A DNA stretch of 64,000 bases. Source: Puniceicoccaceae bacterium. Lineage in GTDB: Bacteria > Verrucomicrobiota > Verrucomicrobiia > Opitutales > Coraliomargaritaceae. Shown here in pieces: positions 54,626 to 62,683 of this stretch. Numbering within the stretch: the stretch's first letter is position 1; every line of letters starts with the position of its first letter. Under the pieces are notes generated by a model. The model was not told the origin of the DNA and did not search any database. It was given only the letters and a program-made list of their open reading frames with translations. The stretch lies in contig JAGYJE010000002.1 in assembly GCA_018402305.1 (NCBI GenBank), positions 1 to 64,000 of the forward strand, given 5' to 3'. A program made the position numbers and the translations under genes.

Positions 54626-55684
54626 TTAATCGAGTTTCGAAAACGAAGCCGGTATGGCACAGGACGTCCCTTCAACCAGGCATGGCCGGTTGAGCAAGGT
54701 CTTTGCCTTGGGTCGGCGCTTCCACGGCCCTTTCTCGATGCGGGAAACGAGCAGCTCCGCCGCACGCCGACCGATTGCGTAGGGTTGTTGGTCGAAAGTG
54801 GTGATCGCGACTCTCGGGTCGCGCAGATTTAGGGCACCGAAACCAACAATTTTGACCTCGCAGGGGATCTCCAGATTGAGGCTCCAGCAGGTATGCCAGG
54901 CACTGATCGCAAGGCGGTCCGCGATACCGAAAATCCCGTCAAACTTGCCTTTGAGCCCGCCCAGTTCCGCATCGATCAGCTCCGAGTTGTGATCAAACGA
55001 CGGGGCCATGACTTCCTTGACCAGTTCTAAACCATGCTTGCGTGCCGCTTCGCGGAAACCCTGAGCCCGCAAGCGGCTGGTGCTGACATGGTCGCCCGTG
55101 GAAATAAGGATGACGCGCCGACAGCCATTGGCGGCAAGCAGCCGCGCCGCCTCTGCCCCACCATGAAAGTCATCGGTTCCGACGAAATCGGCTTCAAAGT
55201 GCGTCGTGTTCCGATCGACCAGGACCAGTGGGATTTTCCGGTCCACCACCTCCTTGAAATAGAGCGGACTCGCGTCCTCGTTCACCGGAAGCAGAATAAA
55301 GCCATCGACGCGGCTTTCCAAGAGGCGGTTGATCACTTTACTCTGGTCGGCAATCGCGCGCGCTCCCACACTGCCGTGCACGATGTCCAAAGCCAGAATG
55401 CGATCGGTTTCGTGCAAGCTATCGTAGATGCCCTCAAGGATGGTCGGAGCGATCGCGTGACCGGCCGGCATCACCACGCTGACAATGCCGCTGCGCCCGC
55501 TTTGCATCCCTCGAACCAGGCGGTTCGGCTTATAGCCCAGCCGATCCGCAATCGCCTGAATCTTCTTCTCCGTCGCCGCGGCCACATTGGACTGACTGCG
55601 CAGCACCCGAGACACCGTCATCATCGAGACGCCCGCCTCCGCTGCGATTTGTTTAATACTAACTGCCCCGGACCCTTTTCTCAT
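54626..55684 (-). CDS. LacI-family transcriptional regulator
   Basis: A 352-residue LacI regulator. The helix-turn-helix is SIKQIAAEAGVSMMTVSRVL followed by the hinge NVAAATEKKIQAIADRLGYKPN, and the C-terminal ~290 residues form the periplasmic-binding-protein-like sensor (TDDFHGGAEAARLLAANGCR). The ATG at 55684 gives the usual short N-terminus; another ATG at 55696 adds four residues. Both lie within a dyad, ATGTTAACTAACAT, next to a possible promoter, which suggests autoregulation. It is the last gene, 136 bp downstream, of the polysaccharide-use set on this strand, and probably controls it. Confidence 0.9.
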   Translation of the reverse strand: MRKGSGAVSIKQIAAEAGVSMMTVSRVLRSQSNVAAATEKKIQAIADRLGYKPNRLVRGMQSGRSGIVSVVMPAGHAIAPTILEGIYDSLHETDRILALDIVHGSVGARAIADQSKVINRLLESRVDGFILLPVNEDASPLYFKEVVDRKIPLVLVDRNTTHFEADFVGTDDFHGGAEAARLLAANGCRRVILISTGDHVSTSRLRAQGFREAARKHGLELVKEVMAPSFDHNSELIDAELGGLKGKFDGIFGIADRLAISAWHTCWSLNLEIPCEVKIVGFGALNLRDPRVAITTFDQQPYAIGRRAAELLVSRIEKGPWKRRPKAKTLLNRPCLVEGTSCAIPASFSKLD

Positions 55685-55696
55685 GTTAGTTAACAT
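55683..55696 (-). promoter_or_regulatory. candidate LacI-type operator
   Basis: On the minus strand the bases read ATGTTAACTAACAT, with 6-bp perfect arms ATGTTA / TAACAT around AC. TTGTTA lies 18 bp upstream of TATGTT, which overlaps the dyad and could serve as the promoter. The dyad contains the two possible start codons, so some symmetry may be coincidence. A shorter related half-site ATGTTA occurs at 62644-62649 next to the palindrome ATGATATCAT (62650-62659), in the symporter-sulfatase gap. Confidence 0.4.
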
Positions 55697-55819
55697 AAGA
55701 CAGCAAATTTAGTAATAACAAGCTAAATAAGCATCGATGCCGCAGGTCATCCTGGTATCGATATCCATCCGGAGCAGGACAACCCGATACCTCGCCCGTA
55801 AAACTCAACAATCAACAGC

Positions 55820-58249
55820 CTACTCGCCCAGTTCCAGCACAAATGTGCGCTCTTGGCTGCCTTCGGGAAAGACCAGTGACAGCACGGCTGTCCAGGTCTG
55901 GGACTCGGGGCGGTAGCTCAGCTGTGGCTCGGCTTCGACGGGGAAGCGCCCGCCCAGCGGAACCTCTGCACCCTCCACCTGTTCGAATATTTGCCAGGCA
56001 TCCGGACGCGGCAGCCCGGTCAGGCAGAGCGTATCCATGCGCGACTGGCTGCGGATGGTCAAGGACTGCCGCCGGGCTTCAGTGACGGCATAGGTCGCGG
56101 GAAATACCTGCGGCTGTCCATCGAGTTGAACGGTCTGGTGCCGGGCCTCATACGCGGTCAGCTCCCAACTGTCGGGCGTTGCTTCGAGCCGCGCCTTGAG
56201 TGAGTCGTCGCCACCGTAGTAGACGTCTGCCGACAGCGGCAGAACGTGCATCTCAACCGTGAATTCGACCGTGTCGCCCGCCTTCAATTCGCGCAGCTCC
56301 GGCGGCAGCACGAGCTCGGCATTGAGCCGATGCCTGGTGCGGGCCGAGGCCAGGTGCGGCACATGGTAAACTTTGCCGCCGAGTGCAGCACGGTAATCGC
56401 GGATGACCAGTCCCCGCACCCCGCGCCCCTCGGCAGTCGGCTCTGCGGCGTTGGCGTGGAGACTCACCCAAGCCTGCTCTCCGGGGAGTTCGACGGGCTC
56501 CATCACCCGACCCCATTCTGCTTGGGGCGGCGATGCCTGCCCCAGGAGTCCCTCTCGGTTGCCCCAGGCAATCACGGTGGATTCCAGTTCGTTATAATAA
56601 TCACTCCCCAACTGGAAGAGTGCCAACTCCTGAAAAGCCACATCCTCGAGCGCTTCCAGTTTCACCTTGAAATAGGAGCGGTTGATGGAATTGCTGCGGG
56701 GCAAGTAGGTATCGATGGCCAGGCGCATCCGATTGTCGGCGGAACGCTCGGTCACACGGACATGTGAGAGGTTCGGGCCAATTTTCTCGAATTCGCGGAC
56801 TGCCCCCAGCCAAGTGATGAGCTTGCCATCTGCCCCCACAACCTTGGCAATATCGCCACCCCCGACATTTGAGGTCCAGTCGTAAGGCAGGCCGTTGCGC
56901 CCGATCACGTCGAAGGGGCGCACGTCGGTGATGAAGGAGCGCCGCATGGTACGGCCCGGTTGGATGCAGACGCTCTCCCCCCAGGATCCCAGCGCCATCT
57001 GCGTCCAAAAGCCATCAAAGCCCCATCCGATCAGGCTCAGCTGCCCGGCGGAGGTGGCGGGCACGCCCTGCCACTGCGCATGCGCAACGATGTATTCGAG
57101 ATCCACGACGGCCCGCGGCGCCAGCGTCAGCCGGGTCGTCGTGTTGACCCAGAGATCATCATAGCGCGCCTCCCGAAAGTTGTGCCAGTTCTTGCTGTTC
57201 TGGACGGGGAGCCCGGTCTGATGCCCCTTCGCATCGAGAATCATCGGCACGTAGCCCGTCACCGGCAGGTTATCATGACGAAAGCGCAGGGAGACCTCGC
57301 GCGGCTCGTCCGTCGGGTTCTCCAGCTTTACGTCGTAACGCGAGATACGGTCCAGAAGATCTTCATTGTAGGCAGCGGCGTTTTTCATCGGCCATTTCAG
57401 GGTGGGCAAGGTGACCTCCCAAGCGTCGCTGTCCTCAGAGTAGCGGATGCTCGGTGCTTTGAGTGAAAAGTCGTTTTTACTGACGACGCTCGCAATGAGT
57501 TTCCTTTCGTCCTCCCCGATGGGCTGGATCACATCGCCCGATAAATCCAGTCGAAGTTCCACCCGCTCGCCGGTTCGCTGGGCAATCTGCTTTTGCTTGC
57601 CCAGCTGCAAGTTCATCGAAAGCTCGGCGGGCTTGCCGCTCTCAAGCTCGACAAACCACTGCAAGAGGCAGCGGTCGCCCCAGGCGCGGATTTCGAACCA
57701 CGACTTCGCCGCCAGCTTTTCACCGGTCGCCGCGACCACCTCAAGATCCCAGACACCGAAGTGCTGATACCAGTCGCCGCTCTCGACCAAGCGCACGGGT
57801 GCGTAGCTGTGGTCCTCCCTCAAGCTCGGGATTGGCCCCCCGATCGGGCGATACGCTTTGCCTTCAACCGTCGCCACCAGATCGAGACGGCTTTCCGTCC
57901 AATCACTTTGTATCGCCGCGTAGTCGAGCAGCTCGGCCACCGCGTCCGGGGTGTCGTCCAGCACCATACGGTCCAGCTGCATCTTGCGCGGATCGAAGCG
58001 CATGCCCCACTGCTCACTGCGCAGGGCGATCACCGCATCCTCACTGCGATATCCGGCCAGATGCTCGTCGATGGGGAGAAAGGCCTGCAGCGCGGGCGGT
58101 CCCTTGACCCAATTAAGGTGAATGGCCTGAGCTTGTTTTGGCATCGACCAGCCAGTCGCCGATTCCGCGCCGGTAGTCGGCGCACAGGCCGCAAGGAACA
58201 AGCCGGCCAAGCAGACAAGCATGGCTGAAATTGGTTTTGTTGATTTCAT
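55820..58249 (-). CDS. large lipoprotein of unknown function in polysaccharide locus
   Basis: An 809-residue protein I do not recognise. A lipoprotein signal (LVCLAGLFLAAC, Cys22) is followed by about 785 residues that look beta-rich throughout, with many Trp/Tyr pairs; distinctive stretches are LSLIGWGFDGFWTQMALGSW near the middle and FQELALFQLGSDYYNELEST in the second half. The C-terminal ~150 residues may be a separate beta-sandwich. No catalytic motif of a known glycoside hydrolase or polysaccharide lyase is evident. It overlaps the GH95 gene stop by 4 bp, and a role in binding or cleaving the same polysaccharide is the best guess. Confidence 0.75.
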   Translation of the reverse strand: MKSTKPISAMLVCLAGLFLAACAPTTGAESATGWSMPKQAQAIHLNWVKGPPALQAFLPIDEHLAGYRSEDAVIALRSEQWGMRFDPRKMQLDRMVLDDTPDAVAELLDYAAIQSDWTESRLDLVATVEGKAYRPIGGPIPSLREDHSYAPVRLVESGDWYQHFGVWDLEVVAATGEKLAAKSWFEIRAWGDRCLLQWFVELESGKPAELSMNLQLGKQKQIAQRTGERVELRLDLSGDVIQPIGEDERKLIASVVSKNDFSLKAPSIRYSEDSDAWEVTLPTLKWPMKNAAAYNEDLLDRISRYDVKLENPTDEPREVSLRFRHDNLPVTGYVPMILDAKGHQTGLPVQNSKNWHNFREARYDDLWVNTTTRLTLAPRAVVDLEYIVAHAQWQGVPATSAGQLSLIGWGFDGFWTQMALGSWGESVCIQPGRTMRRSFITDVRPFDVIGRNGLPYDWTSNVGGGDIAKVVGADGKLITWLGAVREFEKIGPNLSHVRVTERSADNRMRLAIDTYLPRSNSINRSYFKVKLEALEDVAFQELALFQLGSDYYNELESTVIAWGNREGLLGQASPPQAEWGRVMEPVELPGEQAWVSLHANAAEPTAEGRGVRGLVIRDYRAALGGKVYHVPHLASARTRHRLNAELVLPPELRELKAGDTVEFTVEMHVLPLSADVYYGGDDSLKARLEATPDSWELTAYEARHQTVQLDGQPQVFPATYAVTEARRQSLTIRSQSRMDTLCLTGLPRPDAWQIFEQVEGAEVPLGGRFPVEAEPQLSYRPESQTWTAVLSLVFPEGSQERTFVLELGE

Positions 58250-60690
58250 GAGTGTATAAAAGCTTTCGCATTCTCAGGATTCCAGGTCTGCTCAAGCGTT
58301 TGGCCCGCCTTCAGCTCTAATTCCAGCGTTTCGAGTCCTTGCGGAGCCAACCGCGCCGTCGGCAGATGAACCTGAATGGTTTGATTCGTGCTCGAAAGGA
58401 AGCGCGCTTTCAAGATAAAGGGCTGCAACTGCCATTCGAGATCCACGGTCACGCCCGCCCGCGTGCGCAGGCCGTGCGCACTGCCCCGCCCCAAGCGCTC
58501 GGGCAGGGCCGGCAGCAATCTTATAAGGCCCGGCACCGACTGCACCAGCATCTCATAAACAGCTGCGGTCAGGCCCATATTGGCATCGATCTGAAAGGGG
58601 GCCGAACGTCCAAAGCGCCAGTTAATCGTAATGCCCGATCCCCGGTAATCGTTGTGATAGGTGAACAAATTCTTCCCGACGCAGGTCTGCGCCATGGTTT
58701 CAAGGCACTCCATCGCAGCCTCCCCTTCCCCCATCCGGGCATGGATATTGGCCATATGCGCAAAGGACCAACCGGTCTGATCCTTTAAGCCAACGGTTGC
58801 CCGCTTCTCGACGGCTACTTTGAACGCGGGGAACAGATTCGGGTGCGATTCTGCGTCGACCTCGAAGCCGGGGAATACAGGATAAATATGGGACAGGTGG
58901 CGGTGCTCGTAGTTGTCCGAAAAGCGAGGGTCCAACCATTCGCGGATCGCGCCGTCCTCATTCACGGAATAGGCGGGCAAACCTGCGTGCATGCATTCCC
59001 AGTGCTCCCAGTGCTCCGCGTATACGCTCAATTCTTGGGCGTGGCGCAGGAGGTTGCCCAGCAGCTCTTTGGCGATCGCCACATCCATCGTCGCATTGAC
59101 CGTTAGCCGCGGGTGAATGGCGGTCGGCGACTCAATCCCGCAGGCCTCCTTTGGCCAATTCTCGGGCGAAGTCGACGGGGAGATCACGACCTGGCCGGAG
59201 GCATCGAAGGTGAAGTAGTCCTCGTAGAACAGGGCGACCTCCCGCATGAAGGGAAGCAAGCGCGCCCGTAGAAAGGCCTCGTCGCCGGTGAACAGATAGT
59301 AGTCATAAAAGAGCTGACACAGGCAACCGGCCCCGGATATCCAGTTGGCGATCCAAGAGCCCGCATGTGCCAGCAGGCCCGTCTCGGGTGAACTTAGTGC
59401 CGGAATGAAGATCCCGCGGCAGCCGTAGAGCCGTTTGGCGTTTTCACGATAATCGTCGAGATTCGATGCAAAGAAATTGAAGACGCCTAGCACTTCCTCA
59501 TCGAGACCGCCGGACAGCGCCTGCCAGTAGTTCATCAACAGGTTCTCGTTGATCATGAAAAAGCAATCCCAAGGGGGCGCATAGTCGCCATTCCAGATGC
59601 CTTGGAGGTTGGACGGCACCGAATCGCGACTCGAACTGGCGATCAACAGGTAACGCCCGTAGTCCGTCATTTTCTGCAGGAGTTCCAAGGGCATATCACC
59701 TGAATAGGCATCGAGAAGGAGCCGCTCGTTACTGGTCGCTCCCGCTTCCGGGTCGCCGGTCAGATCGACCCGGCAGGCTTCGAAGCGCGGCTGATGGAGG
59801 GCGATGTGCCGCTCCAGCAAGTCGTCAAAATCCGCCGGCAGCGCGTCGATCTCCGCTTTGAGGCGCTCGACGGCGGGAGCGGCGTCTTCGTAAACGAAGA
59901 CCTTGGTCACGACCGTAAAGCGCTCCGCCCCTGAGACCACGAGGCTGCCACCGTCGTCCGCATGAATCCGGGCATTCGGTCCTTGAACCGATACTTTGGC
60001 GACGAGGCCATATTCGGCCCCCGCGTAAACGGGATCGGTATAGCGGGCACGTGCAATCATCCATGCGCCCCCGGCACTCGCTTCAAAGTCGATCGGGGGC
60101 TCCATCCGATCGCCCTCGGTGGTCAAAGCATCGGCGAATTCGTGCATTTCCAGATTCAGCCGCCAGTCCCGCGCGGCCACCTCACTGCCGACCTGCCGAA
60201 GCACCACGCAGTCGTCCGCCCTGGAGACAAAGCAGTCCCTCTGCTGGGGTGCCCCCTCGCAGGTCCAAAGGGTCTGGCTGCGCCCTCGGGACAGGTCCAA
60301 CTCCCGGCTGTAGTCACGAAAGCGGCTCTCGCAAGTGGCACGCAGGCGGAGGTCGGCCGCCGGATGATAGCGGGCGCACTGCCCGGGTCGGCCCTGGGTT
60401 TGCAGCGCCCCGGTATAGAGTTCGTTTGCCTCCAGGCTCTTGCCGGCATCGATCAACTGACGACACTCCTGGAGCAAGCCCGAAAGCTCCGGCAGCTCCG
60501 GGCGAATGCCCGCATACCAGAGCCGTTCCTGATTCAGCAGGACGCGCTCATCGTAAAGTCGCCCATAGGGCATGGCACCGAGACAGCCGTTGCCCAAAGG
60601 AAAGGCATCGCGCCACCAACCAGCGGGCTGAGTCATGGTCAATACACTGGATTTAGCTTTTAAATCGCGCATAGATGAGTTCGTTTCCAT
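58246..60690 (-). CDS. GH95 family alpha-L-fucosidase/galactosidase
   Basis: An 814-residue glycoside hydrolase of family GH95. The N-terminal beta domain begins TQPAGWWRDAFPLGNGCLGA. The (alpha/alpha)6 barrel carries SSSRDSVPSNLQGIWNGDYAPPWDCFFMINENLLMNYWQAL, where family GH95 has its conserved Asn pair, and later the sequence HLSHIYPVFPG and GSGITINWRFGRSAPFQIDANMG. The family cleaves alpha-1,2-L-fucosides and some alpha-L-galactosides. I see no signal peptide, so it may act in the cytosol on imported oligosaccharides. A second ATG lies at 60672. It is coupled to the lipoprotein gene downstream. Confidence 0.9.
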   Translation of the reverse strand: METNSSMRDLKAKSSVLTMTQPAGWWRDAFPLGNGCLGAMPYGRLYDERVLLNQERLWYAGIRPELPELSGLLQECRQLIDAGKSLEANELYTGALQTQGRPGQCARYHPAADLRLRATCESRFRDYSRELDLSRGRSQTLWTCEGAPQQRDCFVSRADDCVVLRQVGSEVAARDWRLNLEMHEFADALTTEGDRMEPPIDFEASAGGAWMIARARYTDPVYAGAEYGLVAKVSVQGPNARIHADDGGSLVVSGAERFTVVTKVFVYEDAAPAVERLKAEIDALPADFDDLLERHIALHQPRFEACRVDLTGDPEAGATSNERLLLDAYSGDMPLELLQKMTDYGRYLLIASSSRDSVPSNLQGIWNGDYAPPWDCFFMINENLLMNYWQALSGGLDEEVLGVFNFFASNLDDYRENAKRLYGCRGIFIPALSSPETGLLAHAGSWIANWISGAGCLCQLFYDYYLFTGDEAFLRARLLPFMREVALFYEDYFTFDASGQVVISPSTSPENWPKEACGIESPTAIHPRLTVNATMDVAIAKELLGNLLRHAQELSVYAEHWEHWECMHAGLPAYSVNEDGAIREWLDPRFSDNYEHRHLSHIYPVFPGFEVDAESHPNLFPAFKVAVEKRATVGLKDQTGWSFAHMANIHARMGEGEAAMECLETMAQTCVGKNLFTYHNDYRGSGITINWRFGRSAPFQIDANMGLTAAVYEMLVQSVPGLIRLLPALPERLGRGSAHGLRTRAGVTVDLEWQLQPFILKARFLSSTNQTIQVHLPTARLAPQGLETLELELKAGQTLEQTWNPENAKAFIHS

Positions 60691-60719
60691 CCTAGAATTT
60701 TCCGTTTCTATTTTAAAAG

Positions 60720-62573
60720 TCAGCCTCTCGACGGGTCTTCCCCATCCGCCATGTGCTTGAGGAAATCGCCTTCATCGACGTCGTTCTCACAGTCCTTACG
60801 GATCCGCAGGACCGTCATGACGATGCCCACCACACCCAGGGCCAACAGCCCGCAGCCGAAGAGCGGCTCGCCCAACAACAGCTTACCAGTGCCGACGAGC
60901 AGGCTGATAATCGCGACCAACCCGATCGACCATGAAACCAGGGTCCGCCCGATCGGCTCCGGCTCGATATAGACGCATTCCATGTCCTTGATGACCGGAC
61001 GCCACCCGAAGGCGAAGGGGCGCGCCCGCATCGCAAAGCGTTTGAGCTGCGCCCTATCACGCGGCTTGGACAACAGTGAACCAATCACGGCCGCCAAACC
61101 GACGCAGACCACCATGAGGAACATACGCGCACCGACCAGGTCGGGATCGGTGCTGAAAGACACCCCTTCGTCGAGATTGAGGAGAACGGCTGCCGGAGCA
61201 TCGAAGGCTTTGAAGAAGACCAGCAGGATGGTCATGATCCAGCCGACGGCCAACGCACCCAACTCTCCCACCCCAGTCGTACGCCACCAGAGCCAGCGCA
61301 AGACACCGGGCACGATTCCAGCCGAGCTCAGCACATAGGCGAGGGTCAGCAGTTGCTGAATATTTTCAGCCTGGTAGGAAATATAGGCTCCCGCCACCGC
61401 TATGAGCAGGGTGGCCACGCGGGCGATAAGCACGTAGTTCTTCTCCGTCGCATTCGGGTTGAGGAAGCGTCGGTAGATGTCGTTGACCAGATAGGACGAG
61501 CCCCAATTAAAGAGTGTGCTGATCGTCGAGATAAAGGCGGCGAGCAAGGCTGCCACCAAAAGACCCCGCAGGCCGACAGGCAGAATCATGACAATCATCC
61601 GCGGGTAAGCCGCACTCTGATCCGCCGTTTCCAATTCCGGGATCAGGATCATGGAACAGAGCGCGACCAATATCCACGGCCAGGCCATGAAGGCGAAATA
61701 GACGATACTGTGCAGCAGTTGCGCGTAGCTGGCGTGCTTCGAGTCCTTGCTCGCCAGCAATCGCTGCGCCTGGTAGCCACCGCTCAAGCCGACACCGATC
61801 CACAAAAAACCAAAATACCCGATCGCATTCCACATCGACATTTGACCGGCACCGCTGCCTATTTGCGGGGCGATACTGAGCTGATTGCCGCCCCATGCCT
61901 CCATCGCACGCAGTTGCTCGACCATCGCAGAAAGCCCCCCCACTTCGCGCACGGCGAGAACAGCCAGCAGAACCGTCCCCGTCGTCGCCAAAATAAACTG
62001 AATGAAGTCCGTATAAACCACCCCGAACAGGCCGGAGAGTCCGCACATCAGAAGTGCCACCGCGACCACCCCCACCGTCACCGCCAGTTGCGACTCGGGC
62101 GGCAGGCCGACCGCTTCACGGCTGATCGTTTCCATCGCCTTGATCACCCAAGCCGAAATTAAGGGGCAAATGACAATCGCCCCCCAGGCACCCGACCATC
62201 CACGCAAGAGCTTGGCCGGTTTGCCGTCATAGCGGGCCTCCATAAATTCGATATCAGTGACGAAAGCCATCCGCCGCCACTTGCGCCCAAAGTAAACCAC
62301 CGCCAAGACCGAACCGATGAGCGGTGCCCAAAACTGCCAGATATAGTGAATCCCGTGGCTGCGCACCAGCGCACTCACCCAGAGCGGCGTATCGGCCGCA
62401 AAACTCGTCGCAATCATCGAGGTGCCGCCGATGTACCAGGGCAGGGAACGACCCGAGACGAAAAAGGAATCCATGTCCTTGCTCCCCTTCTTCGTGAAGT
62501 AGAGCCCCACCCCAATGAGTGAGGCTAGGATCAGGATGATCACGATATAATCAATTAATTCTAAGGCATGCAT
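60720..62573 (-). CDS. sodium:solute symporter (SSS family)
   Basis: A 617-residue transporter with about 13-15 membrane segments. Motifs DSFFVSGRSLPWYIGGTSMIATSFAADTPLW and PLISAWVIKAMETISREAVGLPP fit SSS sugar transporters, and LVAALLAAFISTISTLFNWGSSYLVNDIYRRF is the conserved region near segment 8. The C-terminal part ends in a charged cytosolic tail (KDCENDVDEGDFLKHMADGE). It likely imports the sugar or oligosaccharide freed in this locus. The GH95 gene follows after 29 bp; the sulfatase gene is divergent. Confidence 0.93.
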   Translation of the reverse strand: MHALELIDYIVIILILASLIGVGLYFTKKGSKDMDSFFVSGRSLPWYIGGTSMIATSFAADTPLWVSALVRSHGIHYIWQFWAPLIGSVLAVVYFGRKWRRMAFVTDIEFMEARYDGKPAKLLRGWSGAWGAIVICPLISAWVIKAMETISREAVGLPPESQLAVTVGVVAVALLMCGLSGLFGVVYTDFIQFILATTGTVLLAVLAVREVGGLSAMVEQLRAMEAWGGNQLSIAPQIGSGAGQMSMWNAIGYFGFLWIGVGLSGGYQAQRLLASKDSKHASYAQLLHSIVYFAFMAWPWILVALCSMILIPELETADQSAAYPRMIVMILPVGLRGLLVAALLAAFISTISTLFNWGSSYLVNDIYRRFLNPNATEKNYVLIARVATLLIAVAGAYISYQAENIQQLLTLAYVLSSAGIVPGVLRWLWWRTTGVGELGALAVGWIMTILLVFFKAFDAPAAVLLNLDEGVSFSTDPDLVGARMFLMVVCVGLAAVIGSLLSKPRDRAQLKRFAMRARPFAFGWRPVIKDMECVYIEPEPIGRTLVSWSIGLVAIISLLVGTGKLLLGEPLFGCGLLALGVVGIVMTVLRIRKDCENDVDEGDFLKHMADGEDPSRG

Positions 62574-62683
62574 AGTTAGGAGCTAATTTGGGCGGCTGCA
62601 AATAGAAAAGAATCTGCTTTACAAACCAGGAAGTCAATCGATAATGTTAATGATATCATAAACCTAAAAACCCGAACCATCTA

